NCBI RefSeq assembly: GCF_000829055.1 | Contig: NZ_AP012544.1 | Coordinates: forward strand, 1,860,001 to 1,924,000 | Direction: 5' to 3' | From: Lacticaseibacillus casei DSM 20011 = JCM 1134 = ATCC 393 | Lineage (GTDB): Bacteria > Bacillota > Bacilli > Lactobacillales > Lactobacillaceae | DNA: 64,000 nt | In this document: piece after piece, positions 46,781 through 56,520 of the stretch | Numbering within the stretch: position 1 is the first letter of the stretch | Layout: the number at the start of each line of letters is the position of its first letter | The notes under the pieces: model-generated | Seen by the model: only the letters and a program-made list of their open reading frames with translations | Databases searched by the model: none | Told to the model about the DNA's origin: nothing | Translations under genes and position numbers: made by a program

Positions 46781-48226
46781 TCATGCTTTACCTAAAATTC
46801 GGTCATACCCCTTCAAATACGCAGCCGCCGAATGATGCCAGTCAAAATCCATGGCCATGGCTTGTTGCTGCAGTCGAGCATAAACCTTAGGCTGATCCGC
46901 GTAAACATTTTTGGCCATTCGTAAGATTTTCGCAAAGACACCAGCATTGTACTCCCAGAAACTAAAGCCATTACCGGCACCGGTTTCCGCGTTATACGGC
47001 GTCACCGAATCCCGCAGTCCACCGGTTTCATGCACGATTGGCAACGTTCCATACCGCATCGCCATCATTTGCGCTAAGCCGCTGGGTTCAAACGCACTCG
47101 GCATCATGAAGAAGTCGGCCCCAGCATAAATCCGCTGCGCCATCGCTTCGTCAAAATTAATCCGCACGGCTAACTGACCCGGGAAGCGATCCTGCATCGA
47201 CAGTAAATCTTCTTCAAGATCGCGATCGCCGGTTCCCAAGATCACAACTTGGACATTATTCTGCACCAAGAAGTTCTCCAAGGCGTCAACCAGTAAATCG
47301 GCACCTTTTTGCCGGGTTAGCCGACTGACCATCGCAAACAACGGATCGGACCGCTTCGGCAAATGCATCTCTTCTTGCAAAACGCGTTTGTCCTTGTCTT
47401 TGCCCTTTAAATTCTTGGCGTTGTAATGATACGCCAGATGCGGATCGGTTTCCGGATCATATATTTCCGCATCGATCCCATTCAGGATCCCGACTAATTT
47501 ACCACTTTGTTTGCGTAATGTGCCATCCAAATGCTCGCCAAACGCCGGTGATTGAATTTCCTGTGCATAACTAGGACTCACCGTTGACACTAAATCGGCA
47601 AAATTGATGCCGCCTTTAAGCCAGTTGACCGAACCATCCTGGGCAAACCCATCATCATTAAAACTCTGGCGGCCAATTTGAAAGACCGTGTCCAGAATTG
47701 ATGGCGGGAACCATCCCTGAAACTGCAGATTATGGATGGTCAACTGAGTTTTAATATTTTGATACGGGCGAATCCAGCCATACTTCTCCTTCAACAGCAC
47801 CGGAATAAACGCCGTGTGCCAGTCGTTGGCATGAATGATATCCGGAATCCACTCAATGACCTGCAGCATTTCGATCACGGCCATCTGGAAAAAACCGAAC
47901 CGGCCGCCATCATCCCAGTAACCATACAGGCCATCGCGATCAAAATACTGGCGGTTATCGATCAGATAATACGTCACATCCCCCAGCTTAATCGTTTTAA
48001 GACCCACGTAAACCGGGCGACCACCCATTTCAATCGTAAAGTGCGTCAGGTTCTTAACCTTAGGCAGATACTTAGCCGGAAATTTCTTTTCGTAAAACGG
48101 AATGGCAACCCGAATGTCGACGCCTTGCTTTTTAATCGCTTTTGGCAAGGCATACGTGACATCACCTAAGCCCCCGGTTTTATAAAACGGAGCACTTTCT
48201 GCAGCAGTAAAAAGAACTTTAAGCAC
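46781..48226 (-). CDS. glgA: Glycogen synthase
   Basis: 481 residues. GT5: KTGGLGDVTYALPKAI (ADP-glucose KTGGL motif) at the N-terminus, HANDWHTAF, and C-terminal PSAFEPSGLAQMMAMRYG. It overlaps glgD by eight bases. It elongates alpha-1,4 chains from ADP-glucose, so its substrate supply depends on the broken glgC. Confidence 0.95.
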   Translation of the reverse strand: MLKVLFTAAESAPFYKTGGLGDVTYALPKAIKKQGVDIRVAIPFYEKKFPAKYLPKVKNLTHFTIEMGGRPVYVGLKTIKLGDVTYYLIDNRQYFDRDGLYGYWDDGGRFGFFQMAVIEMLQVIEWIPDIIHANDWHTAFIPVLLKEKYGWIRPYQNIKTQLTIHNLQFQGWFPPSILDTVFQIGRQSFNDDGFAQDGSVNWLKGGINFADLVSTVSPSYAQEIQSPAFGEHLDGTLRKQSGKLVGILNGIDAEIYDPETDPHLAYHYNAKNLKGKDKDKRVLQEEMHLPKRSDPLFAMVSRLTRQKGADLLVDALENFLVQNNVQVVILGTGDRDLEEDLLSMQDRFPGQLAVRINFDEAMAQRIYAGADFFMMPSAFEPSGLAQMMAMRYGTLPIVHETGGLRDSVTPYNAETGAGNGFSFWEYNAGVFAKILRMAKNVYADQPKVYARLQQQAMAMDFDWHHSAAAYLKGYDRILGKA

Positions 48227-49388
48227 GAGCCGTCACTCCCTTACCATCTGGCTGAAAGACTTTCTGATTCTTGGCGAATACAAGCGGTTCTTCCGGGGTG
48301 CCTTCCAAAGCCAGATTCGGCCCGATGATCACGCCATTGTCCAGAATCGCATACTTCACGCTGGAGCCAGTGCCAACCTTGCTGCCTTGCATGACGATGC
48401 TGTGATCAACCAGCGCATCCCGATGAATGTGGACATTGCGGAAAAGGATCGAATGGTTAACGTCACCTTCAATGAAATCACCGGTGCCGAGCAAGCTGTT
48501 CGTCACTTTTGATTCGGTTGAGAAGTACGTCGGAATTTCGTTCTTATTCTTGGTTTCAATCGAGTTGGCACTGTAGAGCAACGCCTGATAATTCTGATCC
48601 TCCAGCATACTCATGTTGGCATCATAGTAACGCTGAAATGTATTGAGTTTGGCCAAAAAGCCGGTGTACTCAAACGCATTGGCATTATTTTGCAACACGG
48701 CTTCGCGCATGATCTGCGGCAGGCGCTTGAAGGTTGGTGCTTCGGATGCGTCGATCAGTAAATCAATCAAGTCAATGGTGCCGATGAGGTAAATGTCCAT
48801 GAACGCCGGAATTTTACCTTCTTTAAGGTGACCGCGGTTTTCCGAGGCCGGCACAACTGAGCTGGCAGTCCCCAATTCGGTCATGTCCAACGTGAGATCC
48901 TCAGGCTGCATCGCCGTTTCGGGTAAATTTTTGTAAACGGCGGTGACGGGACTTTCACCGGCTTGATGGTACGCCACAATCGCGTCCACATCGACATTGG
49001 CAACATTTTGCGTGCCCATAATGATCGTGTATTGGACGCTGCTCTTACGCAGAAATTGCAGATAGTCGTCATAATAACGAGCCCGCAGTTGCGGATCTTC
49101 GTAATCGCGGCCGGCCATATACGGATACGTGAAAATGCCGCCCGTGATCTGATCCATGTTCCAGGTGGACCCGCTGCGGATGTGGTCGGTCACACTACGC
49201 CCGGATTTAGGCAGGAAAATCGCCACACTGCGAACATTCGCGTGATCCAGTGATGACAGCGGAAAATCAATGAGCCGGTAGCGTCCTGCAAATGGCAGGG
49301 TGCCGATCGGGCGGGCTGCCGTCAATGGCTGAATTTGGTCGTCTTTTTCATTCAGATCAATGATTGCTGCTAAATCGCCTTTTCTCAT
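48219..49388 (-). CDS. glgD: ADP-glucose pyrophosphorylase subunit GlgD
   Basis: 389 residues. MRKGDLAAIIDLNEKDDQIQ opening with TAARPIGTLPFAGRYRLIDF, then hexapeptide repeats of the left-handed helix at the C-terminus (about 285-370). The GGxGTRL catalytic loop is replaced by NEKDDQIQPL, as is usual for GlgD, which stimulates GlgC. It overlaps glgC by four bases. Confidence 0.93.
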   Translation of the reverse strand: MRKGDLAAIIDLNEKDDQIQPLTAARPIGTLPFAGRYRLIDFPLSSLDHANVRSVAIFLPKSGRSVTDHIRSGSTWNMDQITGGIFTYPYMAGRDYEDPQLRARYYDDYLQFLRKSSVQYTIIMGTQNVANVDVDAIVAYHQAGESPVTAVYKNLPETAMQPEDLTLDMTELGTASSVVPASENRGHLKEGKIPAFMDIYLIGTIDLIDLLIDASEAPTFKRLPQIMREAVLQNNANAFEYTGFLAKLNTFQRYYDANMSMLEDQNYQALLYSANSIETKNKNEIPTYFSTESKVTNSLLGTGDFIEGDVNHSILFRNVHIHRDALVDHSIVMQGSKVGTGSSVKYAILDNGVIIGPNLALEGTPEEPLVFAKNQKVFQPDGKGVTARA

Positions 49389-50130
49389 TCTTTTTCAGTC
49401 CTTCCTAAAACTTCCCCGTAACCGACAACACTAATTTCGTTTGGTTTTCCGACAACCTTGCCATTGTCGCCAATGATCGCATTTTCGCCGACAATCGCCT
49501 GATCGACGGTGACGTTCTTACCGATGACAGCGTTTGGCATGATCATACTATCCTTAATAACCGAACCTTCACCGATCTTGACATTTTGGCTCAAGATGCT
49601 GTGCTCAATGGCACCGGCAACATAGCAGCCGTCCACAATCATCGAGCCGGAAACTTTGGCGGTTTTGGTCAGGAACATCGGTGGCAGTGCTTCGTTTTGG
49701 CTGAAAATGCGCCAGTTGCGATTGCCGATGTTGAGTGGGTTGTTTGGATTCAGGAACTCCATGTTAGCTTCCCATAGACTTTGAATCGTCCCGACATCCT
49801 TCCAGTAACCCCGAAACGCATATGCATAACTGGCTTCATTATGGGTTAGATATGCCGGAATGACGTCATGACCGAAGTCTTCCATTGCCCCATCTGTGGC
49901 ATAACTTTCGGTCAGGTATTGCTTGAGCGTTGGCCAGTTGAAGATGTAGATCCCCATGGACGCCAAGTTGCTCTTTGGCTTGGCCGGTTTTTCTTCAAAT
50001 TCGATAATCCGGTCAGTGTCATCGGTGTTCATAATGCCAAAACGCTTTGCTTCGTCTTTGGCGACGGGCATGACGGCCACGGTCAGGGATGCTTTCTTGG
50101 CTTTGTGGTAGTCCAGCATGGCTTGGGCGG
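49385..50130 (-). pseudogene. glgC: Glucose-1-phosphate adenylyltransferase, N-terminally deleted
   Basis: Encodes about 244 residues beginning at MLDYHKAKKASLTVAVMPV, which in complete GlgC comes after about 135-140 residues. The missing part includes the GGxGTRL nucleotide-binding loop, so no catalysis is possible. The remaining part keeps IIEFEEKP, the WKDVGT segment and the C-terminal hexapeptide repeats. No ribosome site precedes the ATG at 50119. The break point at 50121-50130 is joined directly to the glgB coding sequence. Confidence 0.9.
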
Positions 50131-51656
50131 GCGGTGTATAAATGATTCAGCGTCTTCGTGAAGCCTTGCATCTTCTTATTCATCGGATCCTTCAAATCGA
50201 CCCACTCGAGCTGGCTCCAGTCGCGCCATTCGAGAAACTGTCCCCATTCGCTGCCCATGAATAATAGCTTTTTCCCGGGGAATGTCGTTTGCCAGACGTA
50301 CATGGTGCGTAAGTTAGCGAACTGATTGTACCGGTCGCCTGGCATTTTGTGCATCAGGCTCTTCTTCCCATGCACCACTTCATCATGTGAAAACGGTAAG
50401 ACGAATTGTTCGTTGTACATATACATGAATGAGAACGTCAATAAATTCATATCACTGTGACGATACACCGGATCTTCTTCAAAGAACTTGAGCGTATCGT
50501 TCATCCAGCCCATGTTCCACTTGTAATTGAAGCCTAGGCCGCCGGTGTTGATCGGCGCCGATACCTTTGGATAAGCCGAGCTTTCTTCGGCCATCATGAG
50601 CACATCGGGATGCTTGGCGAACACTTTGGTATTCAATCGCTTTAAAAAGGCAATGCCCTCGAGGTTGTCACGGCCGCCAAATTGATTGCGGTCATTTTCC
50701 TTGCCGGCGTCATAATCCATGTACAGCATGTTGGAAACGGCATCGACACGTAGCCCATCAAGGTGACAATGATCCAGCCAGTACATGGCGCTGGAAATTA
50801 AAAAGCTTTGAACCTGTGCCTTGCCCAAATCAAAATTCCAGGTGCCCCACCGAACGTTTTCGGCGCGGTGCTGGTCGGTGTATTCAAAGGTCGGCGTCCC
50901 GTCGAATTGTGCCAGCATATCGGTATTTTTAATAAAATGCCCGGGCACCCAGTCCATGATGATGCCAAGCCCGGCTTCGTGCGCAGCGTCAACGAATCGC
51001 AGAAAGTCTTCGGGTTCGCCGAAACGGCTGGTCGGGGCAAAATAGCCCATCAACTGATAGCCCCATGAGGCATCTAGCGGGTGTTCCATTAATGGCAGAA
51101 ACTCGATGTGGGTGTAGCCCAAATCCTTCACATACGGGATCAACTTATCAATGGCGTCCTGATACGTCATGTACCCGCCATCCGGGCCGGCATTGGTGTC
51201 GCGAATGAACGATCCTAGGTGCACTTCGTAAATCGTCAAGGGTTCGTCATACGGCCGCCACTTGCTGCGCTTGGCCAGCCAGGTATCGTCATGCCAAGTG
51301 ATCCGGGGGATATCAACCAAACGTGCAGCACTGCCGGGTTTACGTTCAAAACCGAAGCCATAAGGATCGATCTTTTCGTGGGTCGCGCCGTCCGGACCAA
51401 CAATCTGGTACTTATATAACTGATGTTTCTGGGCAGACAATTCACCGTACCAACAGCCGGTTTGCCCTTGGAGCTTCAGCGGGCTGCCATGCCAATCGTT
51501 AAAATCACCGACAACCTGGACCTGCTTGGCGTGCGGCGCCCAAACGAGGAATGACCATTTACCTGGTTCCACTTCATGGGCCCCAAACCGGTTGTAACTT
51601 TGAAAATCCTGTCCTGTGTTGAAAAGATATAACCAATCTTTTAATCCTTGGATCAT
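50121..51656 (-). pseudogene. glgB: 1,4-alpha-glucan branching enzyme, C-terminally deleted
   Basis: ATG 51656 behind GGGGGAG. Has the N-terminal CBM48 (PGKWSFLVWAPHAKQVQVVG) and most of the GH13 barrel: nucleophile in GLRVDAVSNML, acid/base in MAEESSAYP, and FSHDEVVHGKK. After QGFTKTLNHLYTARP the branching-enzyme sequence stops and the frame runs into out-of-frame glgC codons to a stop near 50019. About 100 residues, the C-terminal all-beta domain, are lost. The first gene of the operon. Confidence 0.9.
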
Positions 51657-51680
51657 GATCACTCCCCCAATCACGTGAGC

Positions 51681-51795
51681 GTGAGCCGGCGCGCTTAGAA
51701 ACCGGAGTGAAAGCGGCCTCGTGCGCACTGGCCCGGGCTTAGGCCATTGTGCACGAGATCCTTACACACAGGTTCCTGCGCCGGTGAACGCGTTA
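51681..51795 (+). repeat. Structured dispersed repeat, family B, copy B2
   Basis: Same skeleton as B1 (GTGAGC, TTAGAAACCGG, CTTACAC, AGGTT, GTGAACGC). Outer stem here CCGGCGC/GCGCCGG instead of AGCCCGG/CCGGGCT, and a longer central hairpin with CTCGTGC/GCACGAG. It lies in the glgB 5' leader, just upstream of the ribosome site. Confidence 0.8.
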
Positions 51796-51934
51796 TGCTT
51801 CGGCCTGCTTCACCTTCATCACGTATCGCGAATATTCCCTATCGCCCCAAGTGTAACAGCAAGACATTCAAAAGGCTCAAGAAACGCTCACCTGAACACT
51901 TTTATAAATAAAACGATTAGCTACCGCCAAGAGG

Positions 51935-51973
51935 AATATAATCCCCTTACGCACCTAATTGTAACCGCTTACG
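51935..51973 (-). promoter_or_regulatory. Candidate glg promoter with overlapping CcpA (cre-like) site
   Basis: Minus strand: TTACAA (51959-51964), 18-base spacer, TATATT (51935-51940). A cre-like TGTAACCGCTTACG (51960-51973) overlaps the -35; it fits the TGnAAnCGnnnnCA consensus except for its last base. This suggests catabolite repression of the operon. Confidence 0.5.
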
Positions 51974-52125
51974 CCAGATATTAACAGTAAATACAATTTT
52001 TTCGGTTGAGTTATTTGTGAGAATCTCCTAAGATGGAGCCTATATTATTTAATGGAATCGCAATGTTAACCAAACTGACCAAATTTGCTGGTCTAGTTAA
52101 GCACCCAACCACTGGAGGGATGACG

Positions 52126-53157
52126 ATGAGCGTCGATATAGATTGGAACAACCTAGGATTTGATTACATGCAACTGCCGTATCGCTATGTTGCCCACTGG
52201 AAGGACGGTGCCTGGGATGAAGGCACCCTATCCACTGACCCAAATCTAAGTCTCAACGAAGGCTCCCCGATTCTGCATTATGGCCAAGGCGCCTTCGAAG
52301 GACTCAAAGCTTACCGTACCAAATCCGGAAAAATTCAACTTTTCCGGCCGGATCAAAATGCCCATCGGCTACATAACTCTGCGGAAAAGTTATTGATGCC
52401 ACCGTTCCCTGAAGACCAGTTCGTGGACGCGGTCAAACAGGTTGTAGCTGCCAACCATGACTACGTGCCGCCATATGGTACCGGCGCCACACTTTACTTG
52501 CGGCCAATGCTCATTGGGGTTGGTCCCAATATCGGTGTCGCACCGGCAAAAGAATACATTTTTGACGTCTTTGCCATGCCAGTTGGTCCTTACTTTAAAG
52601 GCGGCATGGTACCGACCAAGTTTGTTGTTGCCGATCAGCATGACCGCGCTGCCCATTATGGTACTGGCCAGGCTAAAGTCGGCGGCAACTATGCGGCTTC
52701 CTTGCAGGCCGGCAAGTTTGCACATGAACACGGCTATGGCGATGCGATCTACTTGGATCCAATTGAGCATAAGTATATCGAAGAAGTCGGGTCGGCTAAC
52801 TTTTTTGGTATTTCTAAAGACGGCAAAACCTTGAAAACGCCGAAGTCTCCTTCGATTTTGCCAAGTATCACGAAGTACTCCATCTTGACACTGGCGCACG
52901 ACCGGTTCGGCATGAAGACCGAGGAAACCAAGATTGCCATTACAGACTTAGATCAATTTGGCGAAGCCGGCGCGTGTGGCACTGCCGCGGTCATTACACC
53001 AATTGCCAGCATCACGTACAATGGCCATGAGCATGTCTTCTATTCCGAAACCGAAGTCGGTCCTTACACCAAGAAAATTTACGATGAGCTGACCGGCATC
53101 CAGTTTGGGGATGTCCCGGCTCCGGAAGGTTGGATTGTGGACGTGCCGGTTGACTAG
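52126..53157 (+). CDS. ilvE: Branched-chain amino acid aminotransferase
   Basis: 343 residues from ATG 52126, with GGAGGG six bases upstream. Fold-type IV PLP enzyme: LHYGQGAFEGLKAYR, KVGGNYAASLQAG (the PLP lysine lies in KVGGNY), EEVGSANFFG and GACGTAAVITPI. It interconverts Leu/Ile/Val with their keto acids and forms aroma precursors. Single gene; no CodY box or T-box was recognised upstream. Confidence 0.95.
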   Translation: MSVDIDWNNLGFDYMQLPYRYVAHWKDGAWDEGTLSTDPNLSLNEGSPILHYGQGAFEGLKAYRTKSGKIQLFRPDQNAHRLHNSAEKLLMPPFPEDQFVDAVKQVVAANHDYVPPYGTGATLYLRPMLIGVGPNIGVAPAKEYIFDVFAMPVGPYFKGGMVPTKFVVADQHDRAAHYGTGQAKVGGNYAASLQAGKFAHEHGYGDAIYLDPIEHKYIEEVGSANFFGISKDGKTLKTPKSPSILPSITKYSILTLAHDRFGMKTEETKIAITDLDQFGEAGACGTAAVITPIASITYNGHEHVFYSETEVGPYTKKIYDELTGIQFGDVPAPEGWIVDVPVD

Positions 53158-53187
53158 CTGAGTTTTTGACTTTCTCGTCACCATGCC

Positions 53188-53355
53188 GTGCCAAACTCTG
53201 CAATCTCCGGCCAGCTGGGTCTGGAACGCAGTGGGCACGACTTCGAGCCCGCAAAGTACGCGGTCTCGAAGATCGGCCTCATTGTAGGCGGTAAACCGCC
53301 AACAATGACTTCACTGCTGAGCCCCATCTGGCCTACGATTGCTCCGCCTTGGCAC
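53188..53355 (+). repeat. Structured dispersed repeat, family A, copy A2
   Basis: Aligns along its whole length with A1 read on the minus strand. Stems keep pairing where sequence differs: GCAATC/GATTGC for GCTATC/GATAGC, GCAGTG/CACTGC for GTGGTG/CACCAC, CTTCGAG/CTCGAAG for CTTTGAG/CTCAAAG. It fills much of the 430-base gap after ilvE. Confidence 0.85.
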
Positions 53356-53446
53356 TAGTATCTTAATAACCCTACTGAATTATCCTAAGAGACCAAACTG
53401 CGAATGTATTCCAATATCCAAAAGGTTTTGTTCGCTCAGTCCAAAT

Positions 53447-53487
53447 TAAAAACCGCCGTCAAGCTTCTGACTTGACGGCGGCTTTTT
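53447..53487. terminator. Bidirectional terminator between ilvE and the sortase-like gene
   Basis: AAAAACCGCCGTCAAG and CTTGACGGCGGCTTTTT form a strong hairpin between two convergent genes. Confidence 0.85.
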
Positions 53488-53586
53488 AATTCATGAGTAT
53501 CGCGATCTTTCTACTTGCTGAGGCTTAAAATAACTGCCTAAATTTCCTGTCATATTTTGATGCCGATGTCTGTGCAGCGCTTTTTA

Positions 53587-55173
53587 TTAGCGTGCAAAGG
53601 CAATCAGGCGCCAGTAGTCACCGACACATGTTTGTAAGGTGATGCGTTGACCACCGCCAGTACCGGTGATGTCATCCCACAGATCCTGACCATCCGCGGT
53701 GACCGCGTTCGGGTTAACGGTTGCTAACCGATAAACGTGATACGTGCGGGCTTGGCCGGCTGCATCCGTGACGGTGATCGGCGAACCGATGCCTAACGAC
53801 AGCATTGCGGCAAACGCTCCAGGGTTGTGCCCGATAAAGTGCGTATTTTCGCCGCTGTTATTGCTGTAGTTAGCTTGACCGCCCCAAGTAGCAGCGCCAT
53901 TAGCCGGCGCAGCATCCATACTTTCGTTACCAATGATATACGGTACGGTGACCCCAGCAAACATCAAGACCCGACTCGCATAAGTTGGTGCGGGTTGAAC
54001 TTGTGGTTTAACTGGTTGCGCTGGTGTAATGACTGGTGCTGGCTTTGCCTGTTGAACCGGTGCTGGTGTTGCCGCCGGTGCAGAGGCTTGCGTCGTCGAC
54101 GGTGCGGCAGCTGGTTTAGCGGCTGGCGCTGGTGTGGAAGCAACTGAAGCTTTTGAAGCTACCGATGCTGGTGTCGAAGCCTTGACTGCAATTTGGGCAG
54201 CTGGCTGTTGACTAGCAACGGCACCTGAAGCAACTGACCAGCTCGGATGGGCAACCGATTGATTAGCCGGTTGTGAAGCTGCCGTGCTGTTGAGCAGATC
54301 AACCTTTGTCGATGAGCTCGTTGCGGCTTGTGTTGATGCTTTTGCTGCCGGCGCAGGAGCTTTCGTAGCTGGCGCTGTCGTCGTACTTGCGGCTGGTGCC
54401 GAGGTGGTTACCTTGGCTGGAGCTGCAGGAGCACCAGAAACCTGGGTCTCGGTTGCCGTCTTCGTCGTTGTCACAGCGACAGCGGAAGAAGTGGTTGCTT
54501 TGCTAGTCGAAACCTGCGTTGAAGTTGCAACAGGCTGCTTGGTCGTTGTTTTGCTAGTAACACTGGCGACAACGGACCACTTCGGATGGGCAACTGCCTG
54601 TCCAGCCGGTTAAACAGCCGCCGTCGCGTCAAGTAAATCAACGGCAACTGTCGTCTTCTTAGCCGCTGCGGTAGCTGTTTGTTTGACAGCTGCAGTTTTA
54701 ACAGTCGATAGTGTCGATGGCGTTCTCCTGCCAGCGGCGACTGTAGATGCGGTCGTTGCGCTTGCCTTGGTGGTAACAGCAGCTGTTTTAACTGCCGTTG
54801 TCTTAGCTTCGGTTTGACTTGCCGCTGAATTTGAAACCTGTAAACCAAAATACTTGAGTGAACTTACCGGTGCGTTTTTAACAACGGATACATGATATTG
54901 CGGTGTCGCCTTAACTTGCGTCGGTGACGCCGTTTGACTCGTCGTAACGCCTGAACCACTTGCTCCGTGCGCCAGCGTCTCTGTCTGTCCAACAGGCAGC
55001 GCCGCCAGTTTAGCATTAAGCAAATCGCTTGAAGCACTTACAGCATTAGCTTTCTCCCTTGTTGTGATACGCGATCCGGCCACGTCTTGATGCTGAATGT
55101 GATAGCCGACAGCTGATGTTGCCACCAGTCCGCTTGCCACAAGAGCGAAAGTCAACAGACTCTTGCGTAACAT
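53587..55173 (-). pseudogene. Secreted sortase-like protein with Ala/Thr-rich linker, split by a nonsense codon
   Basis: One frame from ATG 55173 to 53587 interrupted by TAA at 54610-54612. Signal peptide MLRKSLLTFALVASGLVATS, long Ala/Thr/Ser/Pro linker, then a sortase-fold domain: HFIGHNPGAF (catalytic His), LQTCVGDYWRLIAFAR (TLxTC Cys and Arg). The motif VDLL-(D/N)-(A/S)TAA...(V)AHP(K/S)WSV occurs twice; in the second copy the stop position reads CAA, so a single C-to-T change made TAA. Without it, about 528 residues. The sortase domain without a membrane anchor at its end is unusual. Confidence 0.8.
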
Positions 55174-55479
55174 ATAGACTCCCCCAGTCCATATTATGAA
55201 ACTGACTTACCACATAAATTCTTTTTTAGAGATGGCCATCTCTTGTTTTAGATTATGCACAAATTAATATAGCGGGTAAACAAATGTGCTTACCTTTAGA
55301 AAGTGTCTTTGTTATTTATAATCAAAATAATACTCGCTATTAAGCCATTTACGCTTTATTATGCCATATTATAAAAGAAATATTTTTAAAACTTGGTTAC
55401 GGGCATTGACTAACGACCGTTGTTTTTCGAGTACAGGTGCGCTTTTGAGGCAGACAAAGGTTAGCGTGATCTGTCCATG
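55174..55479. other. AT-rich gap upstream of the sortase-like gene
   Basis: Presumably holds the minus-strand promoter of the sortase-like gene. No repeat, RNA gene or ORF with a ribosome site was recognised. Confidence 0.4.
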
Positions 55480-55520
55480 AAAAAACTCCCAGATGACAAT
55501 CAAGTTTGTCACTGGAAGTC
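55480..55520 (-). terminator. Terminator of the YitT-family gene
   Basis: Minus strand: ACTTCCAGTGACAA pairs with TTGTCATCTGGGAGT with small bulges, then TTTTT. Confidence 0.75.
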
Positions 55521-55555
55521 CCGTTCACATGATATCATGCCTACAAATTGCTTGC

Positions 55556-56386
55556 TCAGATACTGCCGCCGTGCACTTCAGTCGCGGCGACGGTCAAAAT
55601 AAATGCATGCGGATCGACTGCATGGACCAATTCAATCAGCTGCTTGAAGTTGCTCTGCTCGACAACCACCATCAGCATTTCTTTAGCTTCATCGGAAAAG
55701 CCGCCAACAACTTGCTGAACGGTTAAACCATGGGACGTTTCATCGCGAATCTGCTGTTTGATCAGCGGCAGTTGGTCGCTCATGACATAGACCGCCTTTT
55801 TACGATCAAAGCCGGTTTCAACATAGTTCATAACCAGGCTGGTAATCGTCAAGGCAAACACTGCCAAGATAAACGCTTCGACGCCAGAAACCGGGATGTT
55901 AAACAACGACACAACAATATCGGTGACTAACAACATCAGCGACGGTTTTAGCCCGAAGTATTTTTTAAAAATCAGCGGTGGCACCGTGGTTCCGCCGCTT
56001 GAGGCATCCATTTGGTACAGCAATCCAACGCCGAACGCGAAAACAACACTGCCAACAATGATGGCCAGTAACCGATCGCTCACTAGGTTGATCTCAGGCG
56101 TGAGCCACAACAACAGCGGCAACATAAAGCTGCCGAATAGAATCCGCTTAAGTGTGCTGCGATCAAGGAAGAACCACGCTAACGCCAACATACACAGGTT
56201 GACGCCCATGGTGGTGATTCCCACCTGAACACCGGCTACTTCCTGCACCAGAATGGCAATACCGGTTGCCCCGCCTGCTGCCACCGCATGCGGTGCGTAA
56301 AACATATTGATGCTCACCGCAATCAGCGCGAGCGCAAGTATGATCCACAGCCATTTCAGCACGGGATGCCGCATCGTTTTCTGCAT
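55556..56386 (-). CDS. YitT-family membrane protein (DUF161/DUF2179)
   Basis: 276 residues from ATG 56386. Five N-terminal membrane segments with SINMFYAPHAVAAGGATGIA typical of the family, LLYQMDASSGGTTVPPLIF, and a soluble C-terminal domain (about 200-276) with VVGGFSDEAKEMLMVVVEQ. Function is not established; it is often near stress or envelope genes. No neighbour shares its transcription unit. Confidence 0.88.
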   Translation of the reverse strand: MQKTMRHPVLKWLWIILALALIAVSINMFYAPHAVAAGGATGIAILVQEVAGVQVGITTMGVNLCMLALAWFFLDRSTLKRILFGSFMLPLLLWLTPEINLVSDRLLAIIVGSVVFAFGVGLLYQMDASSGGTTVPPLIFKKYFGLKPSLMLLVTDIVVSLFNIPVSGVEAFILAVFALTITSLVMNYVETGFDRKKAVYVMSDQLPLIKQQIRDETSHGLTVQQVVGGFSDEAKEMLMVVVEQSNFKQLIELVHAVDPHAFILTVAATEVHGGSI

Positions 56387-56520
56387 CAAGCCACCCTTTC
56401 CGTTTGGGTTTCATCCGTTTCTTATCATATTAATAATATACGGGAAAAGTAACTTGTTGACAAACGCAATTGTTAAGAGCGCCAGCATGTGCGTTTTCTT
56501 AGCTGATAGACGAGTTTTGT

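Noticed and set aside
53587..54474. Second part of the sortase-like gene as a separate gene with its own start
   Set aside because: It has no ribosome site or signal peptide, and it continues in frame with the upstream part across a single TAA.
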